Shown here: piece by piece, positions 16,631 through 25,247 of the stretch | How positions within the stretch are numbered: position 1 is the first letter of the stretch | Layout: each line of letters opens with the position of its first letter | Origin: Arthrobacter sp. FW306-2-2C-D06B | GTDB taxonomy: Bacteria; Actinomycetota; Actinomycetes; Actinomycetales; Micrococcaceae | NCBI RefSeq assembly: GCF_021789175.1 | Contig: NZ_CP084560.1 | Span: 3,038,001-3,102,000 of the forward strand | DNA: 64,000 nt | Reading direction: 5' to 3' | Position numbers and translations under genes: made by a program | Notes under the pieces: generated by a model | What the model saw: only the letters and a program-made list of their open reading frames with translations | The model's database searches: none | Told to the model about the DNA's origin: nothing

Positions 16631-17805
16631 ACGTCTGCCTTTTCCGAAGCGGGCTGAAGGGTCTTGGTATCGAGGACGAAACGGTATTTGACGTCGCCGG
16701 CAACCATGCGGTCGTAGGCTTCGTTGAGTTGCCGGGCAGTGACGACTTCGACGTCGCTCACTACGCCGTGCTCGGCACAGAAGTCCAGCATTTCCTGGGT
16801 CTCGGCAATGCCGCCGATCAACGAGCCTGCATAGGAGAGGCGGCGCCGGATCAGCGCGCCGGGGTTGACCGGGGGCATGTCGGTGGGAGGCAGCCCCAAT
16901 TGGAAGAGGGCACCGTTCAGCCGCAAGGTACGGAAGTACGGGTTCAGGTCATGGGGCGCCGCAACTGTGTCGATCATGACGTCGATGGTGCGGTTGGCGC
17001 CTTCCATTGCCTCGGGATCCTTCGAGAGGATCACGTCGTCGGCACCAAGTTCTATTGCCGCCTCGAACTTGGCCTCCGAGGTGGTGAAGACAACTACGTG
17101 CGCCCCCATGGCCTTCGCAATCTTGACCGCCATGTGGCCCAGCCCACCGAGTCCGACGACGCCGACGACGTCCCCCTCCTCGACGTCGAAGTAGCGCAGC
17201 GGCGAGTAGGTGGTGATGCCAGCGCACAGCAACGGCGCCGCCGCTGCAGGGTCAAGGCCCTCTGGCACCCGGAGAACGAAGCGGCGGTCAACCACCACCG
17301 AGGTGGAGTACCCGCCCTGGGTGATGGAGTTGCTGTTCCGCGTGTCCTTCACCCCATAGGTGCCAACGTTTCCGCGTTCGCAATACTGCTCCAGGCCTTC
17401 GAGGCAGCTGCCGCACTCGCGGCAGGAGTCCACCATGCAGCCGACGCCGACCAAGTCTCCCGGTGCGAAGTCGTCGACGGCGGAGCCCACGCTGCGGACC
17501 CGGCCCACGATTTCGTGGCCTGGGACCAACGGATAGTCCTGGGCCCCCCATTCGCCCCGTGTCGCGTGGACATCGGAGTGGCAGAGGCCGCAGAAATCGA
17601 TCTCGATCTCGACGTCGTCTTCCTTGGGAACGCGGCGCGCCACGGTCAGCGGGACAAGGCCGCTGTCCGCAGATGTGGCGCCGTATGCGGCCGCGAGTGT
17701 CGGCGTGCCGTGCGCGCCGGGTGTTGATGGGGCGGCCTCCGCTGTGTCGTCAGCCACGACCAGCGGCTTGCCAAGGGGCGGAGGAACGGGGCGTCCGGGA
17801 GTCAT
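16627..17805 (-). CDS. zinc-dependent NAD(P)-dependent alcohol dehydrogenase (YahK/CAD type)
   Basis: 392 residues. The catalytic zinc Cys is in [18 protein letters not shown], the GHE motif is [10 protein letters not shown], the structural zinc cysteines are in [17 protein letters not shown], and the cofactor loop is [18 protein letters not shown]. It belongs to the cinnamyl-alcohol/aldehyde reductase-like group, reducing a broad range of aldehydes. About 45 Pro/Ala-rich residues precede the conserved start. The leaderless hexamer TAGCGT lies exactly 6 nt before ATG 17805, which supports that long N-terminus. First gene of a pair with the HIT protein. Confidence 0.9.
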   Translation of the reverse strand: MTPGRPVPPPLGKPLVVADDTAEAAPSTPGAHGTPTLAAAYGATSADSGLVPLTVARRVPKEDDVEIEIDFCGLCHSDVHATRGEWGAQDYPLVPGHEIVGRVRSVGSAVDDFAPGDLVGVGCMVDSCRECGSCLEGLEQYCERGNVGTYGVKDTRNSNSITQGGYSTSVVVDRRFVLRVPEGLDPAAAAPLLCAGITTYSPLRYFDVEEGDVVGVVGLGGLGHMAVKIAKAMGAHVVVFTTSEAKFEAAIELGADDVILSKDPEAMEGANRTIDVMIDTVAAPHDLNPYFRTLRLNGALFQLGLPPTDMPPVNPGALIRRRLSYAGSLIGGIAETQEMLDFCAEHGVVSDVEVVTARQLNEAYDRMVAGDVKYRFVLDTKTLQPASEKADV

Positions 17806-17811
17806 GCCTCG

Positions 17812-17817
17812 ACGCTA
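17812..17817 (-). promoter_or_regulatory. -10 hexamer of leaderless alcohol dehydrogenase promoter
   Basis: TAGCGT on the minus strand, 6 nt before ATG 17805. It fixes the upstream start of the extended protein. Confidence 0.5.
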
Positions 17818-17882
17818 CCCCTGCGGGCCGATTTCTTGCCACTCCGCGCTGCCATGCCCTCCGCCTTTGCCGCAGCCAAGGC

Positions 17883-18737
17883 TCAGGGACCCGGAGTGCC
17901 AAGGGGCGCCGCACCGGTGACCACCGGATTGGCTTCGAGCGAGGACCATTGCGAAAAGGAGCCCGGAAAGAGGGCAGCCCTGAATCCGGCGATTTCGAGG
18001 GCGGCGATCTCGTGGGCTGCGGTAACGCCGGAGCCGCAATAGACCGCAACCTTGCTGCCCTCGTCGATGCCCAGGGCCGCAAATCTATTGCGGAGCTGGG
18101 CTGCGCGGAGGAACGTGCCGTCCGGTCCGAGGTTTCCGGCTGTGGGAGCGCTCAGCGCGCCGGGAATGTGTCCCGCGCGGGGATCAATGGGTTCGATTTC
18201 GCCGCGGTAACGCTCCCCGGCCCGGGCATCGAGAAGAATTCCGTGGTTGTGCCACTCCGCTGCCTCGTCCATCGTGATCGCATCCATGTGGCCGTGTCCC
18301 AGCACCACATCGCCCGGAACCGGCGGTTGCTCATCCTGCGCCAACGGGTGGCCGGCCGCGCCCCAGGCACCCAATCCGCCGTCGAGCAGGAAGACGGAGT
18401 GGAAACCGGCGTCCCGGAGCAGCCACCACAACCGCGCCGCGGCGGTGCTGCCGCTGTCATCGTACGCGACCACGGTGTCGCCGTCGTTGATGCCCCAGGC
18501 ACGGGCGCTCCGCTGCAGCGCAGCGGTTGGCGGCAACGGGTGCCTGCCTTGGCCCTCGGCCGTGGGATCAGCGAGTTCGTTGTGCAGGTCGACATAGACC
18601 GCGCCTGGAATGTGGCCCTGGCGAAAGTGCGAATGGCCGTGCGGATCGCCCAACACCCACCGGACATCAAGCAACACCGTGCGCTTGCCCGCATCCATGC
18701 GGTCCTTGAGCGCGGCTACGTCAATGAGGGTGGCCAT
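17883..18737 (-). CDS. sseA: thiosulfate / 3-mercaptopyruvate sulfurtransferase (two rhodanese domains)
   Basis: 284 residues made of two rhodanese domains (about 1-130 and 150-280). The catalytic loop CGSGVTAAHE near residue 233 favours a mercaptopyruvate-type enzyme; the first domain is inactive, as usual. It moves sulfane sulfur to thiol acceptors or cyanide. ATG 18737 is chosen because AAGGAG sits 5 nt upstream; a TTG one codon earlier has poor spacing. It is divergent from a cysteine synthase-like PLP gene about 115 bp away, suggesting a joint role in cysteine and sulfide balance. Confidence 0.9.
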   Translation of the reverse strand: MATLIDVAALKDRMDAGKRTVLLDVRWVLGDPHGHSHFRQGHIPGAVYVDLHNELADPTAEGQGRHPLPPTAALQRSARAWGINDGDTVVAYDDSGSTAAARLWWLLRDAGFHSVFLLDGGLGAWGAAGHPLAQDEQPPVPGDVVLGHGHMDAITMDEAAEWHNHGILLDARAGERYRGEIEPIDPRAGHIPGALSAPTAGNLGPDGTFLRAAQLRNRFAALGIDEGSKVAVYCGSGVTAAHEIAALEIAGFRAALFPGSFSQWSSLEANPVVTGAAPLGTPGP

Positions 18738-18840
18738 CAAAACTCCTTCGTTCCGCTGTGTCTACCAAACGACGTCGACGCTGCCGCAGTGCAGCTGCCG
18801 ACCGGCTACCAGCCTATCCTTGGGCGGCTGCCTCCGCCGG

Positions 18841-18846
18841 TAGGCT
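18841..18846 (+). promoter_or_regulatory. -10 hexamer of leaderless PLP-enzyme promoter
   Basis: TAGGCT, then 6 nt, then the GTG start at 18853. Identical in sequence and spacing to the argS promoter. Confidence 0.55.
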
Positions 18847-18852
18847 GGATCG

Positions 18853-19941
18853 GTGAGCACTCTACGCAACCAGGACCGGGCATGGGCCAGCGAGGCAATC
18901 CGACGCATCGAAGCCGAGAACAACCGCTCGGCGGACACGCACCTCTACGCGGTGCCGCTCCCGGAACACTGGGGTGTCCAGCTCTACCTCAAGGACGAGT
19001 CCACCCACCGCTCCGGCAGCCTCAAGCACCGTCTGGCCCGATCACTCTTCCTCTATGGCCTGGTCAACGGGTGGATCACGGAAGGGACCACCATTGTTGA
19101 GGCTTCCAGCGGGAGTACCGCCGTGTCCGAGGCGTACTTCGCCAGGCTGATCGGGCTTCCCTTCATCGCGGTGATGACCCGGACGACCAGTCCGGAAAAG
19201 ATCGCCCTCATCGAAGAGTTCGGTGGCGCCTGCCTCCTCGTGGACCATGCCTCGGAAGTCTATGCGATGGCGGAGGAGGTTGCCCGGACGTCCGGCGGCT
19301 ACTACATGGACCAATTCACCTTTGCTGAGCGCGCCACCGACTGGCGGGGCAACAACAACATCGCGGAATCGATCTTCGAGCAGCTCGCCCTCGAAGAGCA
19401 TCCGGTGCCCGAGTGGATCGTCGTGGGCGCCGGCACCGGCGGAACCAGCGCCACGATCGGCCGGTACCTGCGGTACCACTGCCACTCGACCCGGCTGGCA
19501 GTGGTCGATCCCGAAAATTCCGCGTTCTATCCCGGGTGGCGCGACGGCGTCGCGGACTACTCCACGGGTATGCCGTCCAGGATCGAAGGCATCGGACGGC
19601 CGCGCATGGAGCCCAGCTTTGTCCCGGCCGTCATCGACACCATGATCCAGGTTCCCGATGCCGCCTCTGTGGCTGCCATGCGGCACCTGCGCCGGCTGGC
19701 CGGACTGCACGCCGGGCCTTCCACGGGAACCAACCTGTGGGGCGTTTGCCAACTGATTGCCGAGATGGTGGCCCGGGGAAAGCGCGGCAGCATTGTGTCG
19801 CTCATGTGCGACGCCGGCGATCGCTACGCGGGTAGCTACTACAACCCGGACTGGCTGGCCGGGCGTGGACTGGATCCGGCCCCGTACGAGGCCGTGCTCG
19901 CTGACTTCTTCGAGACAGGCATGTGGCCGCGCCGCCTCTAG
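18853..19941 (+). CDS. PLP-dependent cysteine synthase-family protein (Cds1-like)
   Basis: 362 residues, fold-type II PLP enzyme. The PLP lysine lies in [17 protein letters not shown] near residue 57, the substrate loop is [19 protein letters not shown], and the phosphate-binding loop is [16 protein letters not shown]. Unlike CysK it has a longer C-terminus and resembles the actinobacterial group that includes the mycobacterial L-cysteine desulfhydrase Cds1. It may therefore release sulfide from cysteine rather than make cysteine. GTG 18853 is the start, given the leaderless promoter. Divergent from the sulfurtransferase gene. Confidence 0.85.
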   Translation: MSTLRNQDRAWASEAIRRIEAENNRSADTHLYAVPLPEHWGVQLYLKDESTHRSGSLKHRLARSLFLYGLVNGWITEGTTIVEASSGSTAVSEAYFARLIGLPFIAVMTRTTSPEKIALIEEFGGACLLVDHASEVYAMAEEVARTSGGYYMDQFTFAERATDWRGNNNIAESIFEQLALEEHPVPEWIVVGAGTGGTSATIGRYLRYHCHSTRLAVVDPENSAFYPGWRDGVADYSTGMPSRIEGIGRPRMEPSFVPAVIDTMIQVPDAASVAAMRHLRRLAGLHAGPSTGTNLWGVCQLIAEMVARGKRGSIVSLMCDAGDRYAGSYYNPDWLAGRGLDPAPYEAVLADFFETGMWPRRL

Positions 19942-19959
19942 GCGCCGCGGCGGACTGAG

Positions 19960-20616
19960 CTAGACCTCCACCGATTCCCGCGGCGACAACCTGGCATAGC
20001 TGGTACCGTACTTCGCGCCGATCCGGGTCACGTGGGCTTCCACCAATCCGCGTCCGAGTTCGTTGAGCAGGCCATCGTGGACCGGGTAGGCCTTGGGTGC
20101 GCGGACCGCGATCACGAAGTCAACCACCTCGCCCACTTTTGACCACGGCGCGTGGATTGGCACCAGCAGGGTTTGTACGTCGATGCCATCAGGGACAACG
20201 AACGAGTCCCCCGGATGGAAGACGTTTTCATCCACGAGGTAGCCGATGTTGGCCACTACCGGAATCTGCGGGTGGATGAGGGCATGCTGCCCTCCGAAGG
20301 AACGAATCGCAAAGCCCCCCGCTTCAAAGGACGTCCCGGGTTCGACGGCGTGTACCCGGTCGCCGTCGTCGCCCGCCTTCTCGGCCAGCTGGGAAGCGAC
20401 CCCCGAGGGTGCGTGCACCTGAAGTCCCGGGTTTCCCTTGAGGGCCCCGACGACGGCGTCCGCGTCCACATGGTCAGCGTGCTCGTGGGTGATCAGCACC
20501 GTGTGGGCGCCTGCGAGGGCCTCCTCGGATTCGGAAAAGGTCCCGGGGTCGATCACGAGGACCTGGCTGTCCTTTTGCAGGCGGACACAAGCGTGGGTGA
20601 ACTTGGTGAGCTTCAT
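19960..20616 (-). CDS. MBL-fold metal-dependent hydrolase (UlaG-like)
   Basis: 218 residues with the metallo-beta-lactamase motif LITHEHADHVD (about 40-50), preceded by the UlaG-like opening KLTKFTHACVRLQ. A later histidine in LIHPQIPV and the aspartate in HPGDSFVVPD complete the metal site. The substrate is unknown; this subfamily includes phosphodiesterase- and lactonase-like enzymes. Start ATG 20616 lies 6 nt after TAGGCT, with a good -35 (TGGACA) 17 bp further upstream. It stands alone, convergent with the PLP gene and divergent from zur. Confidence 0.85.
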   Translation of the reverse strand: MKLTKFTHACVRLQKDSQVLVIDPGTFSESEEALAGAHTVLITHEHADHVDADAVVGALKGNPGLQVHAPSGVASQLAEKAGDDGDRVHAVEPGTSFEAGGFAIRSFGGQHALIHPQIPVVANIGYLVDENVFHPGDSFVVPDGIDVQTLLVPIHAPWSKVGEVVDFVIAVRAPKAYPVHDGLLNELGRGLVEAHVTRIGAKYGTSYARLSPRESVEV

Positions 20617-20622
20617 GCAGCC

Positions 20623-20628
20623 AGCCTA
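20623..20628 (-). promoter_or_regulatory. leaderless promoter of the MBL-fold gene (-10 hexamer)
   Basis: TAGGCT on the minus strand, 6 nt before ATG 20616. TGGACA lies 17 bp upstream, making this the best-formed -35/-10 pair of the leaderless set. Confidence 0.6.
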
Positions 20629-20726
20629 GGGCGGGCCTCCAAAGGTGTCCACGAGGCGGTGTCCACGAGCCAGTCTGCAAGCGCGGCCTGCTGGTAACGT
20701 TGGTATTTGCGAACATCCACATCGAA

Positions 20727-21221
20727 ATGAGTCCACGAATGTCACACGGCGCCCATGCCGCCACGTCCGGGCCCGCAGCCCGGTCGCTTCCGGATGCGAA
20801 GGATCCCGCCGTCAAGGAGCAGCGCGTCACCAAGCAACGCCTTGCGGTCAGCGCCGCCCTGGACGAACTTGACGACTTCGTGAGCACCCAGGAACTGTAC
20901 CGGCTGCTCCAGAACCAGGGCGTTTCAGTATCCCTGGCAACGGCGTACCGCATTCTGCAGTCGCTTGCCGACGACGGCCTGATCGATGTGCTGAGAAATG
21001 CCGATGGCGAAGCCGTCTACCGTCGCTGTGCCGTCACGGGCCACCACCACCATCTGCTGTGCCGCAATTGCGGCAAGGCCGTCGAAGTGGAAGCTCCAGC
21101 CGTCGAGACGTGGGCGGCCCGGGTGGCTGCCGAAAACGGCTACACCGAAGTGGCGCACACGGTGGAGATTTTCGGTCTCTGCCCTGAGTGCACCGCCAAG
21201 AAGGCTGCGGGCCTGCTCTAG
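20727..21221 (+). CDS. zur: Fur-family zinc regulator (Zur)
   Basis: Fur-type repressor of about 164 residues. A winged-helix domain (RVTKQRLAVSAALDEL, VSLATAYRILQSLADDGLID) is followed by the HHHHLLCRNCGKAVEVE metal site and a second CPEC pair near the C-terminus, as in zinc-binding family members. It faces znuACB: the two stop codons overlap at 21218-21221. That context makes Zur more likely than Fur. The start is uncertain: ATG 20727 is used, ATG 20739 or an upstream TTG at 20700 are alternatives. TAACGT at 20695 may be its -10. Confidence 0.88.
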   Translation: MSPRMSHGAHAATSGPAARSLPDAKDPAVKEQRVTKQRLAVSAALDELDDFVSTQELYRLLQNQGVSVSLATAYRILQSLADDGLIDVLRNADGEAVYRRCAVTGHHHHLLCRNCGKAVEVEAPAVETWAARVAAENGYTEVAHTVEIFGLCPECTAKKAAGLL

Positions 21222-22135
21222 CCAGCTACCGTCTGGTCCTGGACGGCCTGGCCCACGGCAGCGTGGGGACGGACGACCCTACCGTTGATTCCCCGTTTGG
21301 CCCGTACGTTGCCGATGATCCGGCACACCACATAGATCAGGAACGACAAAGTGGTGACATACGGGCTGATCGGAATCCGGCTGCCGAGCGCCAGGAGAAT
21401 TCCACCCACGGTGGCAGTGATCGCAAAGACCACGCTCAGCAAGACCACGAGCCGCGGCGAAGTGGTCACCCGCAGGGCAGCAGCCGCGGGAGTGATCAAC
21501 AATGCCAGGACCAGAAGCGCGCCGACTATCTGGATGGACAGGGCAACGCTGACGCCGAGCAACACCATGAAGGCAATCGCCAAGCCGCGGACAGGCACTC
21601 CCCTGGCTTCCGCCATCTCGGGGTCCACGCTCGCGAAGCTAAGCGGGCGCCAAATTGCGGCCAGTGCGAGCATGACCACCACAGCCGTGCCTGCCAGGAC
21701 CTGGAGCTGGACAGTGTCCACCGAAACGATCTGGCCGGTCAGCAGCCCGAACTTGTTGGCAGCCCGGCCCTGGTAGAGGGCCAGGAACAAGATGCCAAGG
21801 CCCAGCCCGAACGGCATGATGACGCCAATGATCGAGTTCTTGTCCCGCGCCCGCACGCCCATGAGTCCTAGAAGCAGGGCAGCCGCGACGGATCCCGCGA
21901 GCGAACCGAAAATGATGTCCGCCCCGATGAGCAGGGCGAAGGAAGCACCGGCGAAGGATAACTCCGAAATGCCGTGCACCGCGAAGGCGAGGTCCCGCTT
22001 CATGACAAAAGTACCGATGAGCCCGCCGAGCAGGCCGAGGACCGCACCGGCCCAGATGGAATTCTGAACCAGCGCGAGCAGTTCGCCATAGTTTTCAAAG
22101 TTGAAGATGGTGTGCAGGATGCTTCCGAGATCCAT
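21218..22135 (-). CDS. znuB: zinc ABC transporter permease ZnuB
   Basis: 305 residues with about eight or nine membrane helices, ABC-3 family. The conserved cytoplasmic-loop region AFAVHGISELSFAGASFALL (about 50-69) contacts the ATPase. Its ATG directly abuts the znuC stop. The C-terminal 25 residues are a charged cytoplasmic tail. It forms the membrane channel for zinc (or manganese) import with ZnuC and ZnuA. The zinc assignment rests mainly on the adjacent zur. Confidence 0.9.
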   Translation of the reverse strand: MDLGSILHTIFNFENYGELLALVQNSIWAGAVLGLLGGLIGTFVMKRDLAFAVHGISELSFAGASFALLIGADIIFGSLAGSVAAALLLGLMGVRARDKNSIIGVIMPFGLGLGILFLALYQGRAANKFGLLTGQIVSVDTVQLQVLAGTAVVVMLALAAIWRPLSFASVDPEMAEARGVPVRGLAIAFMVLLGVSVALSIQIVGALLVLALLITPAAAALRVTTSPRLVVLLSVVFAITATVGGILLALGSRIPISPYVTTLSFLIYVVCRIIGNVRAKRGINGRVVRPHAAVGQAVQDQTVAG

Positions 22136-22951
22136 TTAGTGACCTTCCTCCACACCGGCGTGGGCGTCATCGTGGTAGTGGGTGGTCGCGTCCGGAAGCC
22201 CGACGACGACGATCCTGCCGTTCGCGCGGATGACCTCAACGCGGCTGTTGTACAGCTCGGACAGGACCTCGGTGGTCATGACCTCCTCCGGTGTTCCCAC
22301 CCGGAACCTGCCGCCTGCAAGGTAGAGAACCCGGTCGACGTAGTCGATGACCGGGTTGATCTCGTGGGTCACGAACACCACGGCGCTGTTCCGATCGTGG
22401 CATTGCTGGTTGATGAGGGCACTCACGGCCTGTTGGTGGTGCAGGTCCAAGGACAGCAGCGGTTCGTCACAGAGCAGGAGTTCAGGCGCCGCGGCAAGGG
22501 CTTGCGCAACACGGAGCCGCTGTTGCTCGCCGCCGGACAATTGGCCAAGCGGCACGCGGGCGTAGTCGCTCGCCCCCACCAAGTCCAGGAGCGAGTCGAC
22601 GCGTTCATTGACGGCTTTGGCCTTGATCCGCAGGCCCCAGCGGTGGCCGTCAACGCCGAGGGCAACCAAGTCCCTGGCGCGCAAGGGCGTATCCGGAGCA
22701 AAGGACTTCTGCTGCGGAATGTAGCCGATCTTCCGGCTGCCACGTTCGACGGCGTGTCCGGCCACGGTCACTGTCCCCGAGTGAAGCTGCTGCAAACCGA
22801 GGAGGACTTTGAGGAAGCTGGTCTTGCCGCTGCCGTTGGGGCCGAGCACAGCGAAGAACTCACCCGCCTGGATGTCCACGTCGAGGTCCTTCCAGAGGGC
22901 CCGTTGGCCAAACTGGAGGCCCGCGCCGCGAAGGCTCACTACCGGTGTCAA
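22136..22951 (-). CDS. znuC: zinc ABC transporter ATP-binding protein ZnuC
   Basis: About 271 residues with Walker A GPNGSGKTSF, Q-loop PQQKSF, ABC signature [15 protein letters not shown], Walker B ELLLCDEPLLSLDL and switch histidine VFVTHEINPV. A His/Asp-rich tail (THYHDDAHAGVEEGH) may bind zinc. I prefer the TTG start at 22951 because GAGG lies 7 nt upstream; an in-frame ATG at 22969 would add six residues. It abuts znuB. A long hairpin separates it from znuA upstream. Confidence 0.9.
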   Translation of the reverse strand: MTPVVSLRGAGLQFGQRALWKDLDVDIQAGEFFAVLGPNGSGKTSFLKVLLGLQQLHSGTVTVAGHAVERGSRKIGYIPQQKSFAPDTPLRARDLVALGVDGHRWGLRIKAKAVNERVDSLLDLVGASDYARVPLGQLSGGEQQRLRVAQALAAAPELLLCDEPLLSLDLHHQQAVSALINQQCHDRNSAVVFVTHEINPVIDYVDRVLYLAGGRFRVGTPEEVMTTEVLSELYNSRVEVIRANGRIVVVGLPDATTHYHDDAHAGVEEGH

Positions 22952-23010
22952 AAAGATTCCTCGATCCATGGGATTCGCGAAGCGATGGTGCTGGTGGCCT
23001 GCTCTTGGAT

Positions 23011-23072
23011 GAACAGAGAGGGCCCCGCAGCCGCCCTGTATATCTTAGGACGATTGCGGGGCCCGTCTGTTC
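23011..23072. terminator. long hairpin between znuA and znuC
   Basis: Arms GAACAGA + GGGCCCCGCA (23011-23029) pair with TGCGGGGCCC + TCTGTTC (23055-23072): 17 bp in two blocks with a small internal loop. On the minus strand (the znu mRNA) no U run follows, so it may be a partial terminator or an mRNA-stability element. Confidence 0.6.
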
Positions 23073-23089
23073 TTATTTGGCGGCGCCGT

Positions 23090-24052
23090 TTACTTGTTCA
23101 GGGCAGAAGCAACGTTGCCCACATTGTCCGTCATCCAGGCGACGTAGTCCTTGCCCTCGGGAAGAGTTTCGGTGAAACCGATCACCGGAACCCCGGCGGC
23201 GGTTGCGGCGGCCTTCAGCTTTTCCGTCTCGGCGCTTGCAGTCTGTTCGTTGTACGCCAGGAAGCGAACGGACTTCGACGAAATCAGATCGCTCGTTTCC
23301 TTGACGGCTGCCGGCGGAACGTCCGAGCCGACCTCAATAGCGTGGCTGAATTCCTCCGGCGTCTTGTTCTCCAAGCCTGCAGCGTCAAGCAAATACCCGG
23401 GAACGGGCTCCGTGATGGCGACCGGAGCGGAGCCCTTGGATGACTTGATTTCAGCGACTTTGGCGCTGAGTCCGGTCAGCGCAGACTTGAACTTGCCGGC
23501 GTTGGCCGTAAAGGTCTTGGCATCGGCCGGGTTCAGGTTTCCGAGCTTCGCAGCGACGGCGTCGGCCACTTTCGCCATCGCGTCGAAGTTGTACCAGACG
23601 TGCTCGTTAAACCCTTCCGGCACCGCTGAGGGAGACGCGCCGGCCGTCGCCGCGGGAAGGAGCCCCGAAACGTTGACCGCGGTGATCGTCTTGTCCGCAG
23701 CCACCTTGCTGTCATCGGCCAGCTTGCTGAAGAAGTCGTCGTAGCCGGCGCCGTTGTCGATCACCAATTGGGCCTTGGAGACGGCCAGCTTGTCCTGGGT
23801 GCTTGCCTCGTAGGAGTGCGGATCCTGGCTGGTCTTGCTGATGATCGAGGTGACGGACACCTTGTCACCGCCGACGCTCTTGGCGATGTCGCCATACACG
23901 CTGGTGGAGGCGACCACGTCGATCACCCCGGAGGACGACGACGGCGCCGTCGCGGCGGGTGCCGAGCATGCGGCAAGCAGGACGGCAAGGCTGACGGAGG
24001 CGGCAAGGGCCGGAACTGCGGCAAGGGAAAGACGGGCGGCGGTAAGGCGCAC
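23090..24052 (-). CDS. znuA: zinc ABC transporter substrate-binding lipoprotein ZnuA
   Basis: About 320 residues, cluster A-I binding protein. A lipoprotein signal peptide ends in the lipobox LLAAC. Likely metal ligands are His in TSQDPHSYEAS, His in FNEHVWYNFD, and Glu/Asp near FLAYNEQTAS. I start at GTG 24052 because CCGAGG lies 6 nt upstream and it yields a compact signal peptide; GTG 24082 is the longest alternative. First gene of znuA-(hairpin)-znuC-znuB. A Zur-like box lies about 60 nt upstream. Confidence 0.9.
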   Translation of the reverse strand: MRLTAARLSLAAVPALAASVSLAVLLAACSAPAATAPSSSSGVIDVVASTSVYGDIAKSVGGDKVSVTSIISKTSQDPHSYEASTQDKLAVSKAQLVIDNGAGYDDFFSKLADDSKVAADKTITAVNVSGLLPAATAGASPSAVPEGFNEHVWYNFDAMAKVADAVAAKLGNLNPADAKTFTANAGKFKSALTGLSAKVAEIKSSKGSAPVAITEPVPGYLLDAAGLENKTPEEFSHAIEVGSDVPPAAVKETSDLISSKSVRFLAYNEQTASAETEKLKAAATAAGVPVIGFTETLPEGKDYVAWMTDNVGNVASALNK

Positions 24053-24113
24053 GGGAAACCTCGGATCTACCGAATCAAGCACAACAGGGGACTCACATGA
24101 GTGTACCTACAAA

Positions 24114-24128
24114 TGTGAATGATTCCTA
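24114..24128 (-). promoter_or_regulatory. candidate Zur box upstream of znuA
   Basis: TGTGAATGATTCCTA (plus strand) keeps the AATGATT core of actinobacterial Zur sites (about TGAAAATGATTTTCA) and matches 10 of 15 positions. It sits in the znuA promoter region opposite a zur gene. Confidence 0.5.
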
Positions 24129-24147
24129 TTTAGAATTCCAAACGGGT

Positions 24148-24173
24148 CCTGCCGGCCCCTTGGGGCCGGCAGG
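24148..24173 (-). terminator. perfect 12-bp hairpin downstream of the CNNM pair
   Basis: CCTGCCGGCCCC-TT-GGGGCCGGCAGG, 13 bp past the stop of the second CNNM gene. It lacks a real U tract, as many high-GC terminators do. Confidence 0.65.
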
Positions 24174-24185
24174 AGGCTACGCTGA

Positions 24186-25247
24186 CTAGGGTCCGCCCAG
24201 CCGCCGGATTCCCCTGGCCTGGGTGGCGTCACGGATCTCGCCCACAAGCTGCTCGATAACGTCCTCCAGGAACAACACTCCCAGGGTCGCGCCGCCGGTC
24301 CCCACGACACGGCCCAGGTGCGAGCCGGTCCGCTGCATCACGGCCATGGCATCTTCAATCTCGTCCTCGGGTGCGAGGTTCACGAGGGACCGGATCCGGC
24401 TTTCCGCGATCGGGTAGCGCCGTCCTTCCTCGGGGATGGAAAGCACGTCCTTGATGTGCAGGTAGCCGGTCAACTCGCCGTCGTCGTCCAACACGGGGAA
24501 GCGGGAGAAGCCGGTGCGGCTGACCGCTTTCTCGAGTTGCCTCGGCGTGGAGCCAGGCTTGAGCGTCACCAGTTTGTCCAGCGGCACCATGATGTGGGCC
24601 GCGGTGTGCTCGGAAAACTCCAGAGCGCCGCTCAGCAAGCCGGCGTCGTCGTCCACCAGTCCGTGGCGGGTCGATTCCTGCACGATGGACTGCACTTCTT
24701 CGAGCGTGAAGGAGGAGGTCACCTCGTCCTTGGGCTCGATTTTCATCAGTCGAAGGATGCGGTTTGCCAGCCAGTTCAGAGTCCAGATGACGGGCTTCAC
24801 GAAACGGGCCACGTGGACCAACGGCGGAGCAAGCAGCAACGCTGCCTTGTCTGCGACCGAAACAGAGATGTTCTTGGGAACCATCTCGCCAAAGGTCACA
24901 TGCAGGAAGGTGACGCCAAGCAAGGCAACCGCAAAAGCGATAACGTCTGCCAATTCAACAGGGACGCCTACGGACTCCAGCGGCGCCCCCAGCAAATGGT
25001 GGATGGCAGGCTCGGCCACGAGGAGAATCAGCAAGGAACACACTGTGATGCCGAGCTGGGCACACGCCAGCATCAGCGAGACGTGTTCCATCGCGTACAA
25101 AGTCGTCTGCGCGCGCTTGGAACCGCGTTGGGCCAAAGGCTCAATCTGGCTGCGGCGTGCAGACATCACGGCAAACTCTGCGCCGACAAAGAAGGCGTTG
25201 CCGATCAACAGCACCACGAGCCACAGGATTCCTACCCAGTCGCTCAT
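24186..25247 (-). CDS. CNNM/DUF21 transmembrane protein with CBS pair (hemolysin family)
   Basis: 353 residues. The N-terminal DUF21 membrane domain has three or four helices (LWLVVLLIGNAFFVGAEFAV at the start) and the conserved GEMVPKNI. Two CBS domains follow (about 200-325). There is no long CorC_HlyC domain at the C-terminus, making it the shorter of two paired proteins. The family includes magnesium exporters such as MpfA; 'hemolysin' is a historical name. The start ATG overlaps the stop of the longer paralogue by 4 bp, so the two may form a heteromer. Confidence 0.88.
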   Translation of the reverse strand: MSDWVGILWLVVLLIGNAFFVGAEFAVMSARRSQIEPLAQRGSKRAQTTLYAMEHVSLMLACAQLGITVCSLLILLVAEPAIHHLLGAPLESVGVPVELADVIAFAVALLGVTFLHVTFGEMVPKNISVSVADKAALLLAPPLVHVARFVKPVIWTLNWLANRILRLMKIEPKDEVTSSFTLEEVQSIVQESTRHGLVDDDAGLLSGALEFSEHTAAHIMVPLDKLVTLKPGSTPRQLEKAVSRTGFSRFPVLDDDGELTGYLHIKDVLSIPEEGRRYPIAESRIRSLVNLAPEDEIEDAMAVMQRTGSHLGRVVGTGGATLGVLFLEDVIEQLVGEIRDATQARGIRRLGGP

